This document shows, in pieces, positions 7,802 to 15,490 of a DNA stretch of 39,804 nt; the first letter of the stretch is position 1, and every line of letters starts with the position of its first letter. Source of the DNA: Byssothecium circinans (taxonomy: Eukaryota > Ascomycota > Dothideomycetes > Pleosporales > Massarinaceae). Under the pieces are notes generated by a model that worked only from the letters and a program-made list of their open reading frames with translations, searched no databases and was not told where the DNA came from. The position numbers and the translations under genes were made by a program. The DNA lies in the NCBI GenBank assembly GCA_010015675.1, contig ML976989.1, forward strand, positions 95,933-135,736, read 5' to 3'.

Positions 7802-9406
7802 ATGCCCCACGTCACGACCTACGACGTCGTCATCGCAGGCGCCGGCCCCGTCGGCCTCCTGCTCGCCTGCGAATTGGCCCTCGCCCACGTATCGGTCGTC
7901 GTGCTCGAGAAAAACGAGACGCTTGACGACCCCTGGCGCGACGGCCCGCTGGGCTTCCGCCTGCTGTCGCACGGCTCGACGGAGGTCTTTTACCGGCGCG
8001 GGATCCTGGACAAGGTCATTGCGAGGGAACTGACGCCGGGCGAGACGACGCTTTCTGGCGGAAAGCCGACGGCGAATGGGGGAGAGGAGGCGAAAAGGCA
8101 GAGGAGGCCTGGCGACTTCCCCGTTGCGAGTCACTTCGCGGGGATCCTGATTATGAGTAAGGATGTGGATTGGGGCATGTGGAGGGAGGTGTTGCCGGGG
8201 CCGAGTGCGTTTGGGGGCGCGCTGAAGCAGGGGCAGCTTGTGGGGGTGTTGTGGGAGCGGGCGAAGGAGTTGGGCGTGGACGTGAGGCTAGGGATGGAAG
8301 TTGGGAGGTTCGAGGACACGAGATCTGGGGTGAAGGTGTGGGCTGCAAAAAAAAGGGGCGAAGGAGAAGAGCAGTTGGAAGCAAAGTACCTTGTAGGTGC
8401 AGACGGGGGAAGGAGCTTCGTGAGGCAGCACGTGGGGTTTACGATGGAGGGAAATGAGGCAAGCTGGACGGGGTATATGGCTGACTGCGAGTTGAGCGCC
8501 GTGTCCAAGGAAGTGCTCGCGCCTGGGTTCCATCGTACGCTGAGGGGCGCGTATGCGAGTCGGCACCCTACGACGTACGTTCTGGACTTCAACAACGGGG
8601 GCGATGCAAGCCGTGAGCGAAGACCAGAAGTCACCCGCGAGGTTTTCGAATCCGTCCTCAGACGTGTGGTGGGAAGGGATGAGCTCGCGGTCGACAAGTT
8701 GAAGCTGGGCGGCTCCTTCACGGACCGCGCAAAGCTCGTCACGCAGTTCCGCCGCGGGCGCGTCCTCCTCGCCGGCGACGCAGCGCACATTCACTCGCCA
8801 CTCGGAGGCCAGGGTCTGAATCTAGGCCTGGCGGAAGCCCTCAATCTAGGGTGGAAACTGGGTGCCGTGGTGAAGGGCCTAGCTTCTGAAGCCCTGCTCG
8901 ACACCTACGAGAAGGAGCGGCGGCCGATTGCGGGGGACGTGCTGGAGACGATCCGCGCTCATACGGCCGCCATTGAGCCGGGCCCGCAGGGCGACGCTGT
9001 TTTCAATCTTGCGAGGCAGATGATTGCCACGCGCGATGGTGCGACGCTATTCGCCGGTAAGTTTATCTGGTTTCATCCTGTTGTCGATGTCGGGGGTGAC
9101 TGCAAGCACTGGCTTGTGGGGAAGAGCGCGCCGGACTTCGAGTTCAAAGACGGGACGAGGTTGGGGGAGAAGATGCAGCGCGGGAAGTGGGTTGTAGTTG
9201 ATTTTGGGAAGGATGAGCAAGTCAAGGGGTGGGTAACGGGACTGGAAGGATTTGTGTATACAGATGAAGAGGCCGAGGAGACGCTGGGGATGGCTGTTGC
9301 CTTGGTTAGGCCGGATGGTGTGGTTGCTTGGGCGAGGGATGTAGACGAAACGGATGAGAGTGCGGTCGAGGGGTTGAAGCAGGCTCGGGCGAGGTGGCTC
9401 GTGTAG
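7802..9406 (+). CDS. FAD-dependent aromatic/phenol-type monooxygenase (PheA/TfdB-like class A flavoenzyme)
   Basis: The product is 534 residues, one exon. The start is chosen because the FAD fold begins at once: YDVVIAGAGPVG has GxGxxG at 13-18, with Glu36 ending the second strand. The DG motif VGADGGRS is at 198-205, and the third FAD motif GDAAHIHSPLGGQGLN at 325-340. The last 100 or so residues resemble the thioredoxin-like C-terminal domain of phenol 2-monooxygenase relatives. All cofactor motifs are intact. The family hydroxylates phenolic or enolic substrates with NAD(P)H and O2, and in fungal pathways sometimes does epoxidation or ring changes. Here it is the only oxidative tailoring enzyme visible in the cluster. 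Residues 84-104 (around TANGGEEAKRQRR) look like a low-complexity insertion; I found no splice pair that must remove it. Confidence 0.88.
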   Translation: MPHVTTYDVVIAGAGPVGLLLACELALAHVSVVVLEKNETLDDPWRDGPLGFRLLSHGSTEVFYRRGILDKVIARELTPGETTLSGGKPTANGGEEAKRQRRPGDFPVASHFAGILIMSKDVDWGMWREVLPGPSAFGGALKQGQLVGVLWERAKELGVDVRLGMEVGRFEDTRSGVKVWAAKKRGEGEEQLEAKYLVGADGGRSFVRQHVGFTMEGNEASWTGYMADCELSAVSKEVLAPGFHRTLRGAYASRHPTTYVLDFNNGGDASRERRPEVTREVFESVLRRVVGRDELAVDKLKLGGSFTDRAKLVTQFRRGRVLLAGDAAHIHSPLGGQGLNLGLAEALNLGWKLGAVVKGLASEALLDTYEKERRPIAGDVLETIRAHTAAIEPGPQGDAVFNLARQMIATRDGATLFAGKFIWFHPVVDVGGDCKHWLVGKSAPDFEFKDGTRLGEKMQRGKWVVVDFGKDEQVKGWVTGLEGFVYTDEEAEETLGMAVALVRPDGVVAWARDVDETDESAVEGLKQARARWLV

Positions 9407-10368
9407 GTGTTGGCAGGCGAAGGCGGCGCTAACGGTGTTTGTGGGCCGTCCGATTGCGGGCCGTTCCAGCGCCAACGCTGACGTTTTGGCATGTGGCATG
9501 TGGCATGTGGAGGGGAGAAAGTACAGGCAGCGAGGCACTGATCGCTTAGAGGTCTTTCGTATGGATAAATTCGTTCCTTCCCCCCATTGTAGATCGATGC
9601 GAAGAATGTGAAGAATGCGAACGCCGGCGCCTCATTACTAGAGTCAGCATGACTGCCAACTCAGCTGAAGCCTTTGTATGGTGCTATTTAGCCGTCGCTG
9701 GCTGGCTCAGGCTAGACCTTATCCCACGCGCTGCAAAACGACCGATTAAGGGGGTCGGAATCTGACGACTGCCTATGTCATCCTAATCCAAATGCAATCG
9801 TCGGCATCAATTGGTCGCCATGCAGCATTGTACGAGAGTGGGAGCACCTGCACGAGTGCTGACGCCTAGGTCACTGAGTGCCTGTTCGGTGTCGTCCGGA
9901 CCGTCCGGTTTTCAGTCAAAACCGGACACAAACCAGACACGGTTTTAAAAACCAGAACGCAAAACTACTGGATCGGACGTGTGTTTAGTATAGGCGTCTG
10001 GTTTAAACCTATATAGCGGCTCTAGGCGGGCCCACCATGCTTAGAAAGGTTAGAAAGGGCTAGAAAACCAGACGCTCTCAGACCAGACTCCTAATTTTAC
10101 CGGACGTGAAGATCAGCTGCATACACCCCAGCGACCGAAAACCGGGACGACACCAAACAGGCCCTGAGATGTTTCGGTAGGGGCTTACAGTGCAGTGCAG
10201 CTTGCGATTGCGTACAGATGGGGCACATCATCACTTTACACCCAGGAATTACTTATAGAGTATCGACCAGGTTCCTGTTAACATCTTTTTTGTCTCGTAG
10301 TCAGCAAAGCGTCTTCCATCTTCTTTGTCCTTGAGTTGGTTTGATTTATTTTGATTCAACAAAAGAAG
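9407..10368. other. FAD-monooxygenase/regulator intergenic region (962 bp)
   Basis: This region has no recognisable gene. It contains the 3' UTR of the monooxygenase with a 3-unit GCATGTG tandem repeat at 9489-9509, a MITE-like insert at 9876-10166, and about 200 bp of proximal promoter for the Zn2Cys6 regulator. Confidence 0.5.
9876..10166. mobile_element. MITE-like element (possibly hAT-type) in the regulator's upstream region
   Basis: The left end has TGCCTGTTCGGTGTCGTCC (from about 9879). The right end, read as reverse complement, has GGCCTGTTTGGTGTCGTCCC (ending about 10164). After that both ends continue with a CCGGTTTTC.GTC-like stretch. A CTGAG sequence lies at both borders (about 9874-9878 and 10164-10168) and may be a target duplication or part of the termini. 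I could not find the 8-bp duplication expected for hAT. Length is about 290 bp, non-coding. Inner copies of ACCAGAC/GTCTGGT-type words suggest subterminal repeats. The element is 200 bp upstream of the regulator start. Confidence 0.6.
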
Positions 10369-11607
10369 ATGGACATCGAGCCTCGCCCAAACAACATGAA
10401 CTTTCTCGCCATCCGCTCTTCATGTGACCGCTGCCGCTATATGAAGTTGAAATGCCCCTCCACCGGCACCGAGTCCCACGAACGATGTGAGCGGTGCTCA
10501 AAGGCAAAACTCCCATGCACGTACAGCCGACGCACCAATTCATCCAGACGCCCTACCGCTGCACAAGAAAACACCATGGACACCGCAGACTCTCACGACC
10601 GTATGCCCGCACCAGAAGTACTGGTAGAAGACCAAGGATCATCCCAGAGTGATGGGGGCCTCGGGTCCATTAGCGAGCGCGTCCCAGAGGTCCACTCTGA
10701 CAGCGTAGATCCCTTCTGCTACACCAATGCACTGGGTGTGCTCGAGGCCGAACTGCCCTGGGGGGACTGGGACGTCCCGTCCACCGAGTCAATCACATCT
10801 CTCTGGCCAGCGCACTCAACACCCTTCTCTGAGCACCACGAATCTCGCTCTGTGGTCCCGTCCACCGAGTCAATCACATCTCTCGGGCCAGCGCACTCAA
10901 CACCCTTCTCTGAGCACCACAAATCTCGCTCTGTGCAATGCATACTCAGCCTTGCCAATCTTGCCGTCGGACTGGGCGAGTGTGTGCAGCTGCTCCGCAG
11001 CGACATCCGCCCGCAGTCCATCGACGATTACCCCATAGGCCACATCCGGCATCTGTCCGGGGCTTTTGTGGCCTCCTCACAGAACACACCATCATCTGCA
11101 ACGGACATTCCGGAGACGCTGCTGCTGTTGAGCTGCTACGTGAGCCTGCGCAAACTCTACATCAACGCGTTCGCGAATATAAAATACCATCTGCCGATGG
11201 GAAACGAGACTCAAACACAGGTCTCCCATGCGCAGGACCATAGGAATATGAGGCTGGGGGGGATGGACATGCTCAGCGAGAGATACATGAGGAGTTACAC
11301 TGCGTTCAACATCACGCTGGACCTCCTACATACTTGCGATGCGGCGCTCGGGCTGTGCACCATCTGCCGGCCGCCGGCACAGTCCACTTCGCCGACTTCT
11401 TTATCTTCTATGCACTGCGTGGGTCCCGGCGATAACTTCAGTGCTGCGTTGGAGAAGCCCTCGACCGCGTGCATTGCATGCGCGCTCCCCGCGAGCTTGA
11501 GAAAGGAGGCAGCGTCGATATTCAGCACGGTAGCGGATCAGGAGCACGCGCTGCTCGAGGTGGTTTCGTTTCTAAGGGTGACGCTGCGGCAGCGGATGGG
11601 GCTATAG
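10369..11607 (+). CDS. Zn2Cys6 transcription factor, AflR-like, probable cluster regulator
   Basis: From the ATG at 10369 the protein has 412 residues, close to AflR-type lengths. The binuclear zinc cluster is intact: Cys19, 22, 29, 40, 43 and 50, spacing CX2CX6CX10CX2CX6C. A basic linker (SRRTNSSRRPTA) follows. The middle is Ser/Pro/Glu-rich and includes a 27-residue perfect-phase tandem duplication (136-162 and 163-189). The C-terminal half (about 200-412) has the alternating helical and cysteine-containing segments of the AflR domain, ending in SFLRVTLRQRMGL. Such proteins bind TCG-N5-CGA-like or CGG-containing sites and activate their own cluster. It sits at the right end of the cluster, next to the repeat block, with a MITE in its upstream region. 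No intron is needed. DNA targets are not evident by eye. Confidence 0.85.
   Translation: MDIEPRPNNMNFLAIRSSCDRCRYMKLKCPSTGTESHERCERCSKAKLPCTYSRRTNSSRRPTAAQENTMDTADSHDRMPAPEVLVEDQGSSQSDGGLGSISERVPEVHSDSVDPFCYTNALGVLEAELPWGDWDVPSTESITSLWPAHSTPFSEHHESRSVVPSTESITSLGPAHSTPFSEHHKSRSVQCILSLANLAVGLGECVQLLRSDIRPQSIDDYPIGHIRHLSGAFVASSQNTPSSATDIPETLLLLSCYVSLRKLYINAFANIKYHLPMGNETQTQVSHAQDHRNMRLGGMDMLSERYMRSYTAFNITLDLLHTCDAALGLCTICRPPAQSTSPTSLSSMHCVGPGDNFSAALEKPSTACIACALPASLRKEAASIFSTVADQEHALLEVVSFLRVTLRQRMGL
10774..10935 (+). repeat. 81-bp in-frame tandem duplication inside the regulator gene
   Basis: Two 81-bp units, 10774-10854 and 10855-10935, differ at only a few bases (a Trp/Gly and a Glu/Lys change in the product). 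Because 81 is a multiple of three, the frame is kept and the protein gains 27 Ser/His/Pro-rich residues. The small divergence points to a recent slippage or unequal exchange. Confidence 0.95.
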
Positions 11608-12132
11608 CAAGGAATTCTTACATATTAGATAGATGCTGAGCTAGCTACAAGATTAGATTGGCGGTTACGTTTAGAGTATTTATAAAATCCGTTAAAGATG
11701 GGTAACGAGAGCGGCAGTGGTCTACGCACGACCCATCTCGTACCACAGCAGAAGTAGGCTCCACCAAGACAGCGAGCGAGGATCGGGCAATCAGTTTAGA
11801 ATCAACAGATCATAAAGCAATCACGGTACTATCGCTTGAAGGAAACAATGCTGAAGTCAGAATGGTGGGCGCGAATGTCCTTTGGCTTTTCGACTTTTGG
11901 TGGTCCTATTGCCAGATCCACGCCGATCCATCCCAGCGTTGATATCGCTCTTGCGTGGCGTCCCAAACCCAATCAGACGCGAACATTACAAGAGAAACTT
12001 CGATGTAAACCGTACCGCAGCGTATTGCTGCCTTAGAGGGGGCGATAAGACTGAGGCTAAGGCTCAAGATACGAGGACATACCGTACCGCGCTTCATAGC
12101 CTCCAAATCGTGATATAGATTTGTAAGCGTAA
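11608..12132. other. Region between the regulator and the repeat block; no gene recognised
   Basis: These 525 bp hold the regulator's 3' UTR and then about 400 bp of mixed composition. Short frames exist on both strands (for example 11836-12036 plus and 11906-12160 minus) but show no family features. It could be a remnant of a gene cut by the repeat block. Confidence 0.4.
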
Positions 12133-12253
12133 TAACGTAAAGCACCACCGAAGCGGCCACTTTTTGCTTAGCGGAAAATCAAAGATTCAACCTTTAATAA
12201 CAATTTAAATACTAGAGCTATTAAGCTGAAATTTTAAATATAGATATATATAA

Positions 12254-12987
12254 TAACGTAAAGCACCATCAAAGCGCGCACACTATCAAAGCGCGTAGAA
12301 TTCCTTGGCAACACTATCACTATCTTCAACGCGAAAATGCTACAACAACGTCGTACTAAAGCACTTCAACACGAAGGTAGACTTTAGCTTACTTTTGCTG
12401 CATATAATAGAGGCTAATTTCTAAGCCTCTAACGCGCTACTAAAGCCTTTAACGTTAAGGACTAAGTCCTTAATAAACGCGCTAAAGGAATACCTTTTTA
12501 AGCAGAAATAGTTTTAAACTATTTAAAACTGTCCCTAACTAAGAACAAGACAATTACTAAATATATTCTTAATCTTAATTTGCAAGGATTCGCGCCTACG
12601 CTAGGTGAAGTGTTAGATATAGCAAATAAACTACTAGCTAAGTAGGGTAAAGAGAAGGTAGGTAAAAACTAAGTAAAATAGTTTATAAACTATTTAAATA
12701 GTTATAAACTATCTAGAGCTATACAAAGGACTATTAAAGAGCTCTATAGGAAGATCTAAAAGTAATTACTAGGTAGTTTAAGCTTATAGAGGATACTAAA
12801 GCTAAGTATAGTATATATAATAATAATATATATAACTTTAATAAGACTAGCTTCTAGATAGGTGTTATTAGCTCTATAAAAGTAGTTACTAGCTTAGAGA
12901 GGTAAGTAAAGCCTACTATTATTTAGCTAGGCAATAAAGAGTAGGTAATAGAAATCTAAAGTATATATTTAAATAGTACTTTTACCC
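12254..12987 (+). mobile_element. 5'-part of a pogo-type transposon, truncated
   Basis: It starts with TAACGTAAAGCACCATC and follows the same course as the pogo copies at 29597 and 31973 (GCGAAAATGC, then the helix-turn-helix region with RGFAPT-like coding at about 12588-12604). It stops abruptly near 12975-12987, where the next element begins. Only the N-terminal third of the transposase is present and it carries many TAA/TAG codons. Confidence 0.75.
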
Positions 12988-13887
12988 TAACGTATTCCAC
13001 CACCGAGCGCGCCAGAATTTCTGGGCAAGGAAAATCAAATAGTATTATCTTAATAACAAAGCCAAACCTTAATATTTTCTTTTAAAATTTTAATCCTAGA
13101 TAGATATATATATAATCTAGTAGGTATTAAATTATTATAGCGTGCAGCCTATATTTAACGCTATTATAGTAGGTAGAAGGTAGGGGGTATAAAAAATTAG
13201 AAAACCTTCTAAATAAAGTTATATATATTAGAAAGCTATACTTTCTTCTTAGGAGGAGAATAGTATATACTAAATAAAGCTATATATAAGTTTAAAGTAA
13301 GTAAATACCTTTTAAACTAAAAGATCTAGCTTAAGAAGTATAGGTTTTTATAAAAATCCTAACACTGCCTTATAATATAGCTTATATAAGCTATTTTCTT
13401 ATAGCTAACTATTTATATTACTACTATCTATATATATAAAGTCTATTAAAAGAAAGGAAGTAAGAATATCTGGCTAGATATAATATTTATTTATATTTTT
13501 CTAATTTTAGGAATCTCTACCCTCCCTACGCTAATTCTCTAATAGGTCTAGGCTGCACGCTATAATTTTAGTGCTAATTAGTGTATTATATATATATAAA
13601 CTAGCTATAAAGGTATTATAACTTATTTAGCTAGTTTAGTAGGTATTTATACGCTATATACTAAAAGTAACCTAGTATTCTTTATACCTATATAGCTTAC
13701 TAAGCTATTAGAAATCCTAGAATATTTTTTCATAATCCTTTTAGTCTATATTATATATATCTGTATTTAAAATTTCAGCTTAATAGCTCTATTATTTAAA
13801 TTGTTATTAAGGGTTGAATATTTGATTTTCCGCTAAGCATTTCTGCGCGGTTCGGTGGTGTGCGCGGTTCGGTGGTGCTTTACGTTA
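12988..13887. mobile_element. Complete ~900 bp non-autonomous TIR element (minus orientation relative to the 13986 copy)
   Basis: The ends are TAACGTATTCCACCACCGAG (12988) and, inverted, TAACGTAAAGCACCACCGAAC (ending 13887). The body contains the same landmarks as the split copy at 13986-31957, but inverted: GCGTGCAGCCTAGACC, the AT-rich centre and the CTATATAGG segment. It has no coding capacity. Its termini share the first ~15 bases with the autonomous pogo copies, so it is probably mobilised by them. It is the best intact reference for the element family in this window. Confidence 0.75.
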
Positions 13888-14221
13888 TATATCTATTTAA
13901 GTTTAAAGTTTTAAAAGAAAATATTAAGATTTAATTTTATTATTAAGGTTAGTTTACTACTAAGCTATTTTAGGTAGTTTAGTAGTAACGTAAAGCACTA
14001 CTAAGAGGGCCACACCACCGAGAGGGCCAAAATTGCTTAGCAAGGAAAATCAAAGATTAACCTTTAATAACAATTTAAATACTAGAGCTATTAAGCTGAA
14101 ATTTTAAATATAGATATATATAATATCTACTAAAAAGATTATGAAAAAATATTCTAGGATTTCTAATAGCTTAGTAAGCTATATAGGTATAAAGAATACT
14201 AGGTTACTTTTAGTATATAGC

Positions 14222-14681
14222 TATTACTAAGGGGTATACTTGCCAGATCCTAATCCTTATTAGGGGAGGTCGGTTGGTGTAAGGTGTATACGTTAGGTAG
14301 TAGGCTTTAGTAGTTCAAGAGTTAAACGTATAAAGCAACTAATCCTATAATAAACTATAGAATAACTAAGTATTAATCTAGGTAAGAGATAAACTAATAA
14401 GAGTTAATTACAAAGAACTAGAATTATAAAGATAAAGGAAACTCTTCTAGTCTTTATACCGCTCACTTTATTCCTCTAATAAGTCCTTAATCCCGCTTAG
14501 AGCTTTTGCTCTTTTAGTTCCTAGGATCTCTATTTAATCCTAAGATCTATAGGATCCTTAGGCCTTAGTAGGATCATGATTACGTAACTAACGCTTTAAC
14601 CCTGCCTAGCGCTCTACTATCTAATACTCTCCCTAAGCGTATTATTCTTGCGTGGCTGCGCTTATCTACTATCTTATAACA
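14222..14681 (-). repeat. 3' LTR of the outer retrotransposon
   Basis: It is 460 bp, begins TATTACTAAGG (ancestrally TGTTACTAAGG) and ends TTATAACA, and matches 28757-29216 along its length with transition-type differences. It is the downstream LTR because the element reads on the minus strand. Confidence 0.92.
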
Positions 14682-14700
14682 TTATCCCCCCCTTTAAGGT
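14682..14700 (-). other. Polypurine tract of the outer retrotransposon
   Basis: Read on the minus strand the sequence is AACCTTAAAGGGGGGGATAA, directly before the LTR. A purine run at this place is the plus-strand primer for reverse transcription and fixes the orientation. The inner element has the same feature at 20395-20412. Confidence 0.75.
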
Positions 14701-14832
14701 TATTGTCTTGATATCCTAGGAGGTGTAACTACTATGCCGCTTCTTCTTATAGCTAGTATATAAGTCGTGCGTATTCTTAGTTGCTTATAGTATTATAGCG
14801 TTTTTTAAAGTTTTACTAATCTTTTTTTAACT

Positions 14833-15490
14833 ATGCTTAAAGTTCCGTCTAAGTTATTAACTACGCGTCACCGCTATCGCGCCAACTAAATCTATTCTTA
14901 AGGGCTAGAGATAACACCTAGTTACAAGCGTTGTTAGAAGCGTAAGCTTCATTATTTTATTAATGCGGCTATAGGTTAGTGTGCCGCTTATATTTAAGTT
15001 TATGCTAAGTGTAGTTTGTTTATTCTTAAAGAGGAGTAAGAGAAAGTATAGATAAAAAAAAAAAAAGTAAATTATACTTTTTTATTTTAAGGTAGAGGCT
15101 GCGCAGCTCTAAGCTAAGTTTACTTAACTTCGTGTAGAGCTAGCTAAGTTAAAAGCCTATAAGTAATCTTTTACAAACTAGGATTATTACGTCCTAGCTA
15201 TAATAGATGCTACTTAAGAGGTAGAAACTTTAAAGAGTATAGAGACTACTATTTTAGCTAAACCACTGCTATCCAAACTGTCGTTAACTAGCCTAGGCTA
15301 GTTATAGGCTAATTTTTCTTTAACTTCTTTTAATCTTTCTTTGTCCTTTAACTTTTTCGCTTTCTTAGTAAATATGGAGTTAACGCTTTTAGATGCTATT
15401 AGTAGTAGTCCTTTACTAATCTTTTATAATCTATAAAATTCCGTATTAGTTCCTAAGTATTCTAGCTATCTAGCTAATTTTTCTACTTAA
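14833..15490 (+). pseudogene. Extra ORF antisense to gag-pol: Zn2Cys6-like cysteine cluster plus coiled-coil (outer copy)
   Basis: A frame from ATG 14833 runs to a TAA at 15488-15490, about 218 codons, with one 1-nt shift at an A-run (about 15053-15066) and several RIP-type stops. Near residue 35 it has a six-position pattern C/Y-X2-C-X6-Y-X8-C-X2-Y-X6-C. Each Tyr is TAT or TAC where TGT/TGC would give Cys, and TpG to TpA is the RIP change. That is the CX2CX6CX8CX2CX6C spacing of a Zn2Cys6 domain. A Leu/Lys/Glu/Gln-rich coiled-coil-like stretch follows, then a Ser/Phe/Leu-rich tail. The last codons overlap the integrase chromodomain on the other strand. The inner element carries the same ORF. 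Function unknown; a DNA-binding or regulatory role is only suggested. Confidence 0.6.

Larger units (their letters stand above)
12133..13985. mobile_element. Broken copy of the ~0.9-1.1 kb non-autonomous TIR element, filled with two other inserts
   Basis: The left end, TAACGTAAAGCACCACCG from 12133, continues with the same ~120 bp terminal sequence (AAAATCAAAGATTCAACC...) seen at the left end of the element at 13986. The right end, about 13888-13985, matches the other terminal type (AAAATATTAAG...TTATTAAGG) in decayed form. Between them lie a truncated pogo copy (12254-12987) and a complete relative (12988-13887). The original interior is lost. Confidence 0.6.

Noticed and set aside
11836..12160. 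Small overlapping ORFs on both strands after the regulator.
   Set aside because: No domain, no codon bias and mutual overlap; they could be gene remnants but I cannot support a gene.
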